Source: Micromonospora sp. DSM 45708 (GTDB lineage: Bacteria > Actinomycetota > Actinomycetes > Mycobacteriales > Micromonosporaceae). Taken from it: a stretch of DNA of 64,000 nucleotides. Within the stretch, counting starts at the first letter, position 1. Each line of letters starts with the position of its first letter. Shown piece after piece: positions 50,200 to 59,039 of the stretch. The position numbers were made by a program, and so were the translations under genes. The stretch is from the NCBI RefSeq assembly GCF_039566955.1, contig NZ_CP154796.1:4712001-4776000 (forward strand), given 5' to 3'. The notes beneath the pieces are model-generated. The model did no database searches, was not told the origin of the DNA, and saw only the letters and a program-made list of their open reading frames with translations.

Positions 50200-52925
50200 C
50201 AGCTCTCCTCTCCGAGCCGCAGCACCTCACCGAGGCGCATCCGGCGGTTGTTCACGGCCTCCACGGTGATCGCGAAGCCGAGGGCCAGCAGGGCCAGGGC
50301 GGACACCCCGGCCACCAGGCCGGGTTCGAACGCCGGACGCACGGTCACCCCGCCGGTGAACGCGGGCAGCCCGAGCACCGGGGTGAGCAGCAGCGGCAGC
50401 AGCGCGCCGACCACCGCGCCGGTGAGCACCGACACCAGCACCAGCGGCGTCAGCTCCACCAGCAGCAGCCCGCGCCACTGCCGCCGGGACAGGCCCATGG
50501 TGCGCAGCCGGGACAGCACCTGCCCCCGGGACCGGGCGCCGGCGAGCACCGCGAACGCGAGCCCGAGCAGGCCCAGCACCGCGCCGCCCCCGGCCCCGAG
50601 CACGAACCCGAACACCAGCAGCCCGTTCACGCCGCTGCCGCCCAGCTCGGCGCGGACGGCGGCGCGGCTGGTCACCTGCGGCGCGCGGGCCTTGTCCCCG
50701 CTCTCCACCGTCCCGATCCGTAGGTAGCGGCGCTGCCCCTCGGTCGCCACCCGGTTCACCTCGGCCGGGTCGGCTCCGGGCCCGGCCAGCACGAAGCCGG
50801 TGGGGGCGAGCGGGTGCGGGGCGTCCGCCGGCAGGGCCGGCCAGGGCAGCACCACGAACCGGGTCACCTCGCGGTCGACGAGCGCGAACCCGTCGACGGT
50901 GGTGGCGGCGACGCGCAGCGGCAACCGGTTGCCCTGCACGTCCAGCCAGGCGGGACGGCGTCCCCCGGCGTCCGCGAGCCCGGCCTCGGCCAGCTCCGCG
51001 GCGACCGTCGGGGACACCAGCGCCGGCAGCGGAGCGCTGCCGTCGCCGCCTCCGAGCAGTGGTCCGGGCACGCTCACCGGCACACCGGCGCGTCGGGCCA
51101 CCTCGGCGAAGCGGTCGCCGTCGACCAGCAGCACCCGCAGCTCCCGGATCGGGGTCGGCCGGCCGGCCCGGTCGGCGTACGGTCGCTCGGCCCGGACGGT
51201 GAGCAGCGGGGCCACCGCGCGGACGCCGGGCAGCGCGGCCAGTTCTCCGGCGGTGTCCGGCGCGAACCGTTCGCCGTCGACCAGCAGGTCGCCGGGGACG
51301 GCGTGGGCGGCGGCGGTGTCCCGACCGGCCTCGATGCCGGTGGCCACCACTCCGCAGAACGCGGCGGTGGCGACCGCCAGCACCACCACGACAAGCGGTC
51401 CGGTGCTGGCCGCCCGGCCGGCGCGGGCGGTGCCGAGGAACGCGACGCTGCCGCGCGCCCGGGCCGTCACGCGGCTGAGCAGCCGCAACGGCCACGGGTA
51501 CGCGCGCAGCGCCAGCAACGCCGCGGCCACCGCCAGCAGCACCGGCACGGAAACCAGCAGCGGGTCCACCGAACCCGGGGTGAGCCCACGCCGGCGCAGC
51601 AGGAACGCCCCGAGCACGGCGACCCCGAGCACGACCACCTCGACGGTGAGCCGCAGCGTCGGTGACCGGCCACCGAGGTCGGCGCGGCCGGCGCCCCGAC
51701 GGCCGACCGCCAGCGCCGCCAACGGCGGCAGCAGGGTGGCCAGCAGCGCGGCGAGCAGCACCCACCGCGCCGACGCGCCGACGCCCGGCAGCAGGCCGCC
51801 GAGCAGCCAGCCGGTCCCGGCCGCCGCCGGCAGCACCAGGACGGACTCGGCCAGACCGCGACGCAGCACGGCGCCGGTCGAGGCACCGCGCGCCCGGATC
51901 AGGTGGAACTCGGCACGGCGACGGCGCGCGGCGAGCCGGGCGGCCAGCAGGGAGAGCCCGGCCAGCGTGGCGAGCAGCCCGGCGGCGATGACCGCCAGCA
52001 GCGTACGGGCGGCGGCGAGCGCGGCGGCGAAGCGGCGCAGCGGAACGTCCACGCCCTGGGTCAGCGTGACCGAGGCGGGACGGGTCCGCTCCAGCCCGTC
52101 GACGCCGGCGATCAACGCGTCGAGCCGGCCGGGGACGAGCCGGTCCGGGGCGATCCGGTAGCGCCAGCCGAAACTCACCGGCCACCCGACCGCGGCGGCG
52201 GCGTCCACCCCGGCGTCGGCCGTGTAGGCGACCGCCACGAACGGGTCGCCGTCGCCCTCGGGCGGGGTGAGCCGCAGCATCGACGGCAGCGCGTCCCAGA
52301 CCCCGTTGCCCGGGTCGTTCGGCCGCCACACGCCGACCAGTTCGACCGGGCGGGACGCCAGCGGGTCGCCGTTCGGGTCGAGCAGCGACAGGCGGAAGCG
52401 GTCGCCGGGCGCGACGCCCAGTCCGGTGGCCACCGCCTCCGCGAGCGCCACCTCGATCGCGCCGGCCGCCGTGACGCCACGCTCCGGCCATCGACCGCCG
52501 GTCAGCGTGGCGGCCTCGCGCAGGCCGTTGCCGGTGCGCAGGACGAGGTCGATCAGCCCCTTGTCGCCGCGCAGCGTCGAGCCGCGCAGCCGGCCCGGCA
52601 CGGTGTCCGCGACGTACCAGCGGTCCCCGACGACCTCGCGCACCACGTCGGGCATCCGCTCCTCGATCGCCGCGAGCTGGCCCGCCTGCCCGGCGACCAC
52701 CGGCTGGAGGGTCGGCGGGAACGTGGTCGGCGCGGTGGTGTACGTGACGTCCCGCAGGGCCACCGGCTGCCCGGCCAGGTACTCGGTCAGGCCCTGGCCG
52801 GTGAGCCGGTCGGCGACCCGCGGCACTCCGGTGATCAGCAGCGCGGTCACCACGGTCAGCACGGCGAGCAGCAGGAACTGCCCCGCGTACGCCCGGACCC
52901 GGCCGGCGGCGCCCGGCAGCCTCAT
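50199..52925 (-). CDS. Large FtsX-type ABC permease
   Basis: 908 residues. First helix FLLLAVLTVVTALLITG, a big outer domain with MacB-like periplasmic features (about 40-310), then helices and the FtsX core (LLAVIAAGLLATLAGLSLLAARLAARRRRAEFHLIRARG) repeated near the C-terminus (FGFVLGAGGGAVLGLLGLAFAVLAGARSRGQVLSRLRTMG). Two FtsX units place it among exporter or lipoprotein-transport permeases. The start overlaps the previous permease (ATGA). Confidence 0.9.
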   Translation of the reverse strand: MRLPGAAGRVRAYAGQFLLLAVLTVVTALLITGVPRVADRLTGQGLTEYLAGQPVALRDVTYTTAPTTFPPTLQPVVAGQAGQLAAIEERMPDVVREVVGDRWYVADTVPGRLRGSTLRGDKGLIDLVLRTGNGLREAATLTGGRWPERGVTAAGAIEVALAEAVATGLGVAPGDRFRLSLLDPNGDPLASRPVELVGVWRPNDPGNGVWDALPSMLRLTPPEGDGDPFVAVAYTADAGVDAAAAVGWPVSFGWRYRIAPDRLVPGRLDALIAGVDGLERTRPASVTLTQGVDVPLRRFAAALAAARTLLAVIAAGLLATLAGLSLLAARLAARRRRAEFHLIRARGASTGAVLRRGLAESVLVLPAAAGTGWLLGGLLPGVGASARWVLLAALLATLLPPLAALAVGRRGAGRADLGGRSPTLRLTVEVVVLGVAVLGAFLLRRRGLTPGSVDPLLVSVPVLLAVAAALLALRAYPWPLRLLSRVTARARGSVAFLGTARAGRAASTGPLVVVVLAVATAAFCGVVATGIEAGRDTAAAHAVPGDLLVDGERFAPDTAGELAALPGVRAVAPLLTVRAERPYADRAGRPTPIRELRVLLVDGDRFAEVARRAGVPVSVPGPLLGGGDGSAPLPALVSPTVAAELAEAGLADAGGRRPAWLDVQGNRLPLRVAATTVDGFALVDREVTRFVVLPWPALPADAPHPLAPTGFVLAGPGADPAEVNRVATEGQRRYLRIGTVESGDKARAPQVTSRAAVRAELGGSGVNGLLVFGFVLGAGGGAVLGLLGLAFAVLAGARSRGQVLSRLRTMGLSRRQWRGLLLVELTPLVLVSVLTGAVVGALLPLLLTPVLGLPAFTGGVTVRPAFEPGLVAGVSALALLALGFAITVEAVNNRRMRLGEVLRLGEES

Positions 52926-55900
52926 TGTTCTCCCCCGATCCGGAGCTGCACGGCGGCGATCCGCTGGCGGATGCCGGTGGTGACGACGGCGGCGAAGGCG
53001 AGCGCGGCCAGCAGCAGCCCGGCGGCGGTCAGCCCGACCGGCGACCAGGGCACGGTGAAGACCGCCTCGGGCACCGGCCGGCCGGCCGCCGGGGTGAGGA
53101 TCACCAGCGGCACCATGGTCGCCGCCACCACGGCCCCGACCAGCAGCCCGACGCCGACCCCGATCGCGGCCAGGAACGTCTGCTCGGCGAGGTACGCGCG
53201 GGCCAGCAGTCGGCTGGTCGCGCCGAGCGTGGTGAACACGGCGAACTCGGTGAGCCGGCGTCGGGTGGTGGCCCACCCGTCCACGGCCAGGCCGACCAGG
53301 GCCAGCAGCACGGACCCGAGCGCGGCGGCGAGCAGCCCGGTGCGGGCGCCCCGCCAGTACGGGTCCCGGGCGGCTTCCTGGGCCACCTGTCGCCGGTCGT
53401 GCAGGACGGTGCCGTCGGCTCCGGCGAGCGCCCGCGCGGCGGCGCTGTGGCCGCCCGGCCCGGTCCGCAGCCACCACTCGGCCACCGACCGTACGCCGCC
53501 GCGCTGCTGGAGCACCTGGTTGGCGGCGGCGGGCAGGTCGAGGAGCACCCCGTCGCCGTCGGTGCCGGGGACCGCGGCGACCTGCCCGACCACTGTGACG
53601 TCCAGCGTCACCTCGGCCAGCGACAGCGTGAGGGAGTCGCCGGTGCCCACGCTCAACGCGCTCGCCACGCCCGGGGTGATCAGCACCGGCACCGGCCGGT
53701 CGTCCGCCCGGGGCACCACCGCGAAGCGGGACGGCGGGGTGCCCGCGTACTCCAGCAGTCCTTCGGGCACGCGGAAGCTCCGGGTCCCGTCCAGAGTGGT
53801 CGCGGTGGCCTGCGCGGGGCCCTGCGGCCCGGTCGCCGGATCGACCACCCGCCAGGCTCCGGTGAGCGGCAGCGGCAGCGCGCCGCCCCCGGCGTCGGTG
53901 AGCCGCAGTCCGTCCACCAGCAGCCGGTAGGAGCTGCCGACCACGTCGCCGCCGTCGGCCTCGAACCCGACCAGCCGCAGCGGCACGCCACCGGTGTCGG
54001 GCAGCGTGATCGAGAAGCGCACCGGCCGCCCGTCGCCGTCCGCCTCGACCAGCCGCAGCCGCCAGGCCGCGCCCGCGTCGGTGGCGAACAGCGCGGACAC
54101 CGCCACCGACGGCGGCGTGTAGGCGGTGTCGACCGGGGTACGGACGGTCCCGGCCAGCGTCCGCGCCCCGGCGGGCAGGGCGGTCCCCGGCGGTTCGCCC
54201 CGCCCACCGGCCAACCGGTCCAGCAGCGCGGTGGTGGACGCCCCGCCGTCGGCGTCGTCGAGCCGGACCATCCCGTGCGCGGCGACGGCGTCCAGCGCGA
54301 CCGCGGTGGCCGGGCGGGCCTCCCGGCCGACCCGGATGTCGTCCCGCCAGGCCGGCAGCACCCGGTCCAGCCCGGGGGCGACGGCCAGCGCGCCGGCCCG
54401 TTCGTCGGGGGCGGCACCGTCGCGTTCGGTCAACCGCAGGTCGGTGCCGACCGTGTGCCAGGCCTGGTCCCGCTGCGACCGCTCCCAGGAGGCCACCAGC
54501 GACCAGGCCAGCGTGCTGCCGCCGACGGCGAGCGCGAGCAGCAGCACCGGCCCGGCGTGCGGGCGGCGGCCCGCCTGCCACATGCCGAACATGGTCGCGT
54601 TCCACGGCCGCCGGTCGACGAGGCGTTCCGCGAGCCGGGTGGTCGGCGGCAGCAGCCGCAGCGCGATCACGGCGCCGGCCAGCACGCCGAGGGTGGGCGC
54701 GGCGGCGAGCAGCGGGTCGATGCCGAGGCCGCCGTTCGCGCCGGCCAGCGGCGAGGAGTACTGCCGTAGCTGGGTCCAGGCGAGCACGGCCAGCGCCACC
54801 AGGGCCAGGTCGACGCTGGCGCGTTGCACGGCCGCGCCCCGACTCGGCCGGGAGCGGGCCGCCATGTCGGCGACGTAGGTGCCGGCCCGGCGCAGCGCCG
54901 GCAGCACCATGGCGAGCAGGCAACCGACCGCGGCGGCGAGCGCCACCAGCCAGACCCGGGCCGCGCCGCCGTCGGCCAGCCCCAGGCCCGCGCCGAGGTG
55001 CCGGACCGCCGGCCCGGTCAGCGCCGGGGCCAGCAGCACGGCCGGCGCCACCACCAGCGTCGCCTCGCGTACGGCGAGCCCGGCGAGCTGGCCACGCGCG
55101 GCGCCCCGGGCCCGCAGCAGCGCGGTCTGTGCCCGCCGGTCCTCGTTGAGCAGCGCGGCGACCAGCACCAGCGCGTACCCGCCGAGCACCACGATCAGCA
55201 GCAGCGGGGTGAGCAGGGCGGACCGGCCCACCAGGTCGGCCCGGCCGAGCCGGTCCACCAGCCGGTCCAGGTGGCTGACCTGCTGCGTGGAGGAACCCAG
55301 GCCGGTGGCGTCGGGCAGCCGCCCGGTGACGCCGGCCAGCGCGGCGGTGACGGCGGACAACCGGCCCGGTTCGACGCCGGTCAGGTCCGGGGCGGCCAGC
55401 CAGGCCGCCGAGACCGAGCCCGGGAAGGTACGCGCGAAGTCCGCCGGGTCCAGCGCGAACGGCCCGTACGAGGTGCTCGCCGCGTCGCCCTGACTGTCGC
55501 CGACGCCCGGGGCGAGCCGCCAGTACGCGTCGGCCGCGTCGCGGGGCCGCCACGTGCCGACGACAGTCACCGCGCCGGCACGTTCCGCTGCCCGGTCGAA
55601 CAGCGGCACCCGCTCCCCGACCACCAGGCCGAGCCGCGCGGCCACCTTCTCCGGCACGGTCACCTGCAACGGGGTGGCGCCGGGCGTGGGCCACGTCCCG
55701 GCGGTCAGCTCGGCGCGCGCCGGCAGGTCGTCCAGCGTGGCGAGGTTGGCGAACATCGGATCGTCGTCGGTGCGGGCGGCGCCCACGTCACCGGTCAGCT
55801 CCCGCCCGGTGCCGTAGCGGGCGCCGACGACGCGGACCGGGGCCCCGCCCAGGCCGGCGGCGAACTGCGCCCGGACCGCCCGGTCCCGCTCGGCGAACGC

Positions 55901-56107
55901 GGTCGCGTCGGCGCCACCGGAGCCGCTGACCAGCAGGCTGCGCTCCTCCGCCGGGGCGGCGTCGAGCACCGCGCGGGCACCCGCCTCGACCGCCCGCCGG
56001 TTGTAGTCGGAGAGCCCGGTGACCAGCCCGACCGCGACGAGAGCCGCGACCGCGGCGGCGAGCAGCAGCCCTCGGGCCTCGACCGCCCGCCTCCACACCA
56101 GCTTCAT
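52922..56107 (-). CDS. Large FtsX-type ABC permease, first gene of the exporter operon
   Basis: 1061 residues. Same architecture: N-terminal helix GLLLAAAVAALVAVGLVTGL, outer domains, FtsX core LLTPLLLIVVLGGYALVLVAALLNEDRRAQTALLRARG and a second one near the C-terminus (VDGWATTRRRLTEFAVFTTLGATSRLLARAYL). ATG 56107 follows GGAGAGGA at good spacing. With the next permease it would form a heterodimer driven by the two ATPases. No substrate clue is visible. Confidence 0.9.
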   Translation of the reverse strand: MKLVWRRAVEARGLLLAAAVAALVAVGLVTGLSDYNRRAVEAGARAVLDAAPAEERSLLVSGSGGADATAFAERDRAVRAQFAAGLGGAPVRVVGARYGTGRELTGDVGAARTDDDPMFANLATLDDLPARAELTAGTWPTPGATPLQVTVPEKVAARLGLVVGERVPLFDRAAERAGAVTVVGTWRPRDAADAYWRLAPGVGDSQGDAASTSYGPFALDPADFARTFPGSVSAAWLAAPDLTGVEPGRLSAVTAALAGVTGRLPDATGLGSSTQQVSHLDRLVDRLGRADLVGRSALLTPLLLIVVLGGYALVLVAALLNEDRRAQTALLRARGAARGQLAGLAVREATLVVAPAVLLAPALTGPAVRHLGAGLGLADGGAARVWLVALAAAVGCLLAMVLPALRRAGTYVADMAARSRPSRGAAVQRASVDLALVALAVLAWTQLRQYSSPLAGANGGLGIDPLLAAAPTLGVLAGAVIALRLLPPTTRLAERLVDRRPWNATMFGMWQAGRRPHAGPVLLLALAVGGSTLAWSLVASWERSQRDQAWHTVGTDLRLTERDGAAPDERAGALAVAPGLDRVLPAWRDDIRVGREARPATAVALDAVAAHGMVRLDDADGGASTTALLDRLAGGRGEPPGTALPAGARTLAGTVRTPVDTAYTPPSVAVSALFATDAGAAWRLRLVEADGDGRPVRFSITLPDTGGVPLRLVGFEADGGDVVGSSYRLLVDGLRLTDAGGGALPLPLTGAWRVVDPATGPQGPAQATATTLDGTRSFRVPEGLLEYAGTPPSRFAVVPRADDRPVPVLITPGVASALSVGTGDSLTLSLAEVTLDVTVVGQVAAVPGTDGDGVLLDLPAAANQVLQQRGGVRSVAEWWLRTGPGGHSAAARALAGADGTVLHDRRQVAQEAARDPYWRGARTGLLAAALGSVLLALVGLAVDGWATTRRRLTEFAVFTTLGATSRLLARAYLAEQTFLAAIGVGVGLLVGAVVAATMVPLVILTPAAGRPVPEAVFTVPWSPVGLTAAGLLLAALAFAAVVTTGIRQRIAAVQLRIGGEQ

Positions 56108-56221
56108 CCGACGTCCTCTCCTGGCCCGGGTGAGCCGATGACCAGGAAGACCCGCCACCCCCACGAAAAGGTTCGCGCCCGTTACATGATCGTTACCCCA
56201 CCCACCCCGGATGCCCGCCGC

Positions 56222-56280
56222 GTTGATCAAGGGGGTTGCGTCGCCGCGGAGATCGTCGGAGACACCAACCCCTTGATCAC
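56222..56280. repeat. Inverted repeat with GTTGATCAAGGGG-type arms
   Basis: Arms about 56222-56238 and 56266-56280 (TGATCAAGGGG-TTG), one bulged G, with a GC-rich centre that pairs further (GTC/GAC). Lies between the exporter promoter and the LigD-type gene end. GTTGATCAAG-type dyads are frequent in Micromonospora intergenic DNA (from memory). Confidence 0.6.
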
Positions 56281-56349
56281 GGGCGCGGGGGCGCGCGCCG
56301 GGGCGTCAGGCCTGCCGGGGAGGGGCTGTTGGGGGGACGGACGGGGTGG

Positions 56350-57381
56350 TCAGGAGGGTTTCGGGCGGTCGCGGTCCTTGGAGGGCTGGACGCGTTTCGG
56401 CTCGCCGGGCATCTTCGGGTATTCCGGCGGGTAGGGCAGGTCACCGAGACCGTCGGCGGCGTCCCGCTCGGCCCACTCCAGCAGCGGCGTGATGTCCCAC
56501 GGCGCGTCGTCGATGGCGGCGTGCGGGTCGCCCCGTTCGGCGAACCGGGCCGGCACCGTGCCCAGGTGGAAGTCGTCCGGGTCGACCTCGGGCAGCTCGT
56601 CCCACTCGACCGGGGTGGAGACGGTGGCCCGCCCGTTGGCCCGCAGCGACCAGGCGCAGGCGATGGTGCGGTCCCGCGCCATCTGGTTGAAGTCGACGAA
56701 GACCCGCTGCCCCCGCTCCTCCTTCCACCAGGCGGTGGTGACCAGCTCGGGTCGGCGTCGTTCCAGCTCCCGGGCCAGCGCGATGGTCGCCCGGCGCACC
56801 TCGACGAACGTCCAGCGCGGCTGGATGCGCAGGTAGACGTGTACACCCCGACCGCCGGAGGTCTTCGGCCAACCCGGCACGCCCAGCTCGTCCAGCAGCC
56901 CGCGCAGCTCGCCGGCGGCGGTCACCGCGTCGGTGAAGTCGGTGCCGGGCTGCGGGTCGAGGTCGATGCGCAGCTCGTCCGGGCGGTCGGTGTCGGCGGC
57001 GCGCACCGGCCAGGGATGGAAGACCACGGTGCCCATCTGCGCCGCCCAGGCCACGTGGGCCAGGTCGGCCGGGCACAGCTCCTGGGCCGTCCGGCCGCTG
57101 GGGAAACTGATCTCCGCGGTGCGGATCCACGGGGGTACGCCGCGGGCGGGCACCCGCTTCTGGAAGAACATCTCCCCCTCGATGCCCTGGGGGAAGCGTT
57201 GCAGGGTGGTGGGCCGGTCCCGCAGGGCCCGGGTGATCCCCTCACCCACCGCCAGGTAGTAGTGGAAGACGTCCGCCTTGGTGAAGCCGCGCTGCGGGAA
57301 GATCACCCGATCCGGGCTGCTCAGCCGCACGGCCCGGCCGGCGACCTCGATCTCCTCGACCGCGCTTCTGCTGCCCGCCAT
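56350..57381 (-). CDS. ligD-pol: LigD polymerase-domain protein (NHEJ primase/polymerase)
   Basis: 343 residues. PolDom of the archaeo-eukaryotic primase superfamily: VRLSSPDRVIFPQRGFTKADVFHYY, FFQKRVPARGVPPWI, catalytic DxD in LRIDLDPQPGTDF, GGRGVHVYLRI with the substrate His, and RVFVDFNQMARDRTIACAWSLRANGRATVSTPV. Fills gaps and adds ribonucleotides at broken ends for Ku-dependent joining. It is stand-alone, without ligase or nuclease domains. ATG 57381 has a -10 hexamer 6 nt upstream. Confidence 0.95.
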   Translation of the reverse strand: MAGSRSAVEEIEVAGRAVRLSSPDRVIFPQRGFTKADVFHYYLAVGEGITRALRDRPTTLQRFPQGIEGEMFFQKRVPARGVPPWIRTAEISFPSGRTAQELCPADLAHVAWAAQMGTVVFHPWPVRAADTDRPDELRIDLDPQPGTDFTDAVTAAGELRGLLDELGVPGWPKTSGGRGVHVYLRIQPRWTFVEVRRATIALARELERRRPELVTTAWWKEERGQRVFVDFNQMARDRTIACAWSLRANGRATVSTPVEWDELPEVDPDDFHLGTVPARFAERGDPHAAIDDAPWDITPLLEWAERDAADGLGDLPYPPEYPKMPGEPKRVQPSKDRDRPKPS

Positions 57382-57387
57382 CAGGCG

Positions 57388-57393
57388 ACCATA
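57388..57393 (-). promoter_or_regulatory. -10 hexamer TATGGT, leaderless promoter of the LigD-type gene
   Basis: Minus-strand TATGGT ends 6 nt before the ATG at 57381. Confidence 0.5.
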
Positions 57394-57416
57394 TGCGATG
57401 CCACCGACAGTCGACG

Positions 57417-57422
57417 TACCGT
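57417..57422 (+). promoter_or_regulatory. -10 hexamer TACCGT, leaderless promoter of msrB
   Basis: TACCGT ends 6 nt before the GTG at 57429. Divergent from the TATGGT hexamer, the whole gap being 47 bp. Confidence 0.5.
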
Positions 57423-57428
57423 GGAGCG

Positions 57429-57839
57429 GTGAGTCTTTCCGACAATGAACTGCCCCGCACCGAGGACGAGTGGCGGGTCCGGTTGAGCCCGGCGGAGTTC
57501 CGGGTGCTCCGCGAGGCCGGCACCGAGGCGCCCTGGACCGGTGAGTACGTCGACACCAAGACCCCCGGCGTCTACCACTGCCGGGCCTGCGGGGCCGAGT
57601 TGTTCCGCAGCGACGACAAGTTCGACTCGCACTGCGGCTGGCCCAGCTTCGACGACGCCATTCCCGGCGCGGTCAAGGAGATCCCGGACAACACGCTCGG
57701 CATGCGCCGGGTGGAGATCCGCTGCGCGCGGTGCGACAGCCACCTGGGGCACGTCTTCGAGGGTGAGGGCTTCACCCCGAAGGACACCCGGCACTGCGTC
57801 AACTCGATCTCGGTGCGGCTGGAGCCGAGCGACGGCTGA
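57429..57839 (+). CDS. msrB: Peptide-methionine (R)-S-oxide reductase
   Basis: 136 residues. Repairs the R isomer of oxidised methionine. Two structural CxxC pairs (YHCRACGAELF, IRCARCDSHLGH), substrate loop FDSHCGWPSF and catalytic Cys in TRHCVNSISVRL. Complete family length. The start is GTG 57429, 6 nt after a -10 hexamer, so probably leaderless. Divergent from the LigD-type gene and convergent with the CBM48-like gene. Confidence 0.96.
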   Translation: MSLSDNELPRTEDEWRVRLSPAEFRVLREAGTEAPWTGEYVDTKTPGVYHCRACGAELFRSDDKFDSHCGWPSFDDAIPGAVKEIPDNTLGMRRVEIRCARCDSHLGHVFEGEGFTPKDTRHCVNSISVRLEPSDG

Positions 57840-57848
57840 CGCGCGGCC

Positions 57849-58124
57849 CTACAGGCGCAGCAGGCTGCCGGCCTCGTCGACCTGGTCGGCGCTCTCGTCG
57901 TCCAGCCACACGCCGCCGGTGGCGAGGTAGCGGAAGCGGTACTCACCCGGGCCGAGCCGTACGGTCACGGTCCGGGTGCCGTCCCGGCGCGGCACCAGCT
58001 CGTGCCGGCCGGGCTCCCACCCGTTGAAGCAGCCGACCACGCTGACCGTGCCGGCCGGCGCGGTGCGGGGCAGCGAGAACGTCACCCGGGTCTGGTTGCC
58101 GAAGAGCTTGCTGCGCTTGATCAC
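57849..58124 (-). CDS. Isoamylase early-set (CBM48-like) small protein
   Basis: 91 residues. Reads VTFSLPRTAPAGTVSVVGCFNGWEPGRHELVPRRDGTRTVTVRLGPGEYRFRYLATGGVWLDDE, split here as the E-set glycogen-binding-like fold with FNGW and YRFRYLATGG signatures. Small stand-alone CBM48-like proteins occur widely in actinobacteria; the role may be glycogen binding or regulation. GTG 58124 follows GGGAGG. Confidence 0.85.
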   Translation of the reverse strand: MIKRSKLFGNQTRVTFSLPRTAPAGTVSVVGCFNGWEPGRHELVPRRDGTRTVTVRLGPGEYRFRYLATGGVWLDDESADQVDEAGSLLRL

Positions 58125-58275
58125 GATTCCTCCCGATTCTCGGCGTCCACCCGGGTCAACGCCCGACACGCCGGGGGCGACACGCCGTCGGACCGCACCG
58201 GTTCGCCGGTTCCGGTCACTCCAGCGCGTCGGCTGCCCGACCCTGGGACAAAGGTCCGTTTTCGGGGGGTTTTTC

Positions 58276-58536
58276 ATGGCTGCCTGTGAGGTCTGCGGCA
58301 ACGACTACTGGATGGCGTTCGAGGTGCGCACGGTCGACGGGGCCCGGCACACGTTCGACTGCTTCGAGTGCGCGGTGCACAAGATGGCACCGATCTGCGA
58401 ACACTGCCAGATCAAGATCGTCGGGCACGGCGTCGAGGTCTCCGGTCGCTTCTTCTGCTGCGCCCACTGCGCCCGCGCGGTCGAGGGCGACCAGGGCGCC
58501 GAGATCCGCGACGCGGTCGGCGCCCGGCCGGCCTGA
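58276..58536 (+). CDS. Small Cys-rich zinc-ribbon-like protein (often called prokaryotic metallothionein)
   Basis: 86 residues. Eleven cysteines in CxxC pairs: ACEVCGNDYW, FDCFECAVHKMAPICEHCQIKIVGHG and FFCCAHCARA. Probably binds two or more zinc ions. Similar proteins in actinomycetes are annotated hypothetical or metallothionein; no experiment is known to me. ATG 58276 follows a G-rich run (GGGGGG). Function unknown. Confidence 0.7.
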   Translation: MAACEVCGNDYWMAFEVRTVDGARHTFDCFECAVHKMAPICEHCQIKIVGHGVEVSGRFFCCAHCARAVEGDQGAEIRDAVGARPA

Positions 58537-58631
58537 GCGGAGGGCACGAGCCGGGTGCCGCGTCGGCGAGTCAGGCCCCCGGGAACGGCCGCGCTCCGGC
58601 GGCGGAGTTCGTCGAGCTGGCCCAGGAGACC

Positions 58632-58865
58632 GTGGTCTACCCGGACGCGGCGGTGGCCGCCGACGCCGTACGCCGCATCTTCGAGGTGCTCCAGGCGTGT
58701 GACCGCGACGAGGAGGACGGGCAGGTGACCGTCGGCCACACCGCCGTCGACCTGCCGGCCGGGGCGGGCGTGCCGGGCCGCGTGGTCGCCGCCACCATGA
58801 CGCTGCCGGACGGCACCCGATTCCCGCACCGCTACGGCTGTCTGCACCGGGGCCGGGTGACCTAG
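58632..58865 (+). CDS. Small hypothetical protein, start uncertain
   Basis: About 77 residues from GTG 58632. Reads DAAVAADAVRRIFEVLQACDRDEEDGQVTVGH, TAVDLPAGAGVPGRVVAATMTL and ends PHRYGCLHRGRVT; amphipathic helix plus beta strands. The frame is open to 58368 but the only other in-frame start lies inside the previous gene. AGGAG precedes GTG 58632 at only 3 nt, so the real start may be non-canonical. Not recognised. Confidence 0.5.
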   Translation: MVYPDAAVAADAVRRIFEVLQACDRDEEDGQVTVGHTAVDLPAGAGVPGRVVAATMTLPDGTRFPHRYGCLHRGRVT

Positions 58866-59027
58866 TGCGTGGGGGTGTGGACCCGCTCGGCCGCCGCCAC
58901 CGCGACCTGGTTCGACCGGGCCGCCGTCGCCACCGGCGCCGGCCTGCGCGCGGCGTCGCGCTGACCGCCCGACCCGGACGCACCACACCCACGCCCGGCC
59001 CGGCCGGTCGTGCCGGAACGTCGCCGC
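58866..59027. other. 162-bp gap, no gene seen
   Basis: GC-rich sequence with no convincing frame or hairpin. It precedes the ElaA-type promoter. Confidence 0.5.
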
Positions 59028-59033
59028 TAACCT
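59028..59033 (+). promoter_or_regulatory. -10 hexamer TAACCT, leaderless promoter of the ElaA-type gene
   Basis: TAACCT ends 6 nt before the ATG at 59040, with no Shine-Dalgarno sequence. Confidence 0.5.
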
Positions 59034-59039
59034 GGCGGG

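Noticed and set aside
50199..55694. 1831-codon minus-strand frame that would fuse two permeases
   Set aside because: Only the part from 52925 to 50199 is the permease; the upstream part is an out-of-frame shadow of the first permease, which has its own stop and an ATGA overlap.
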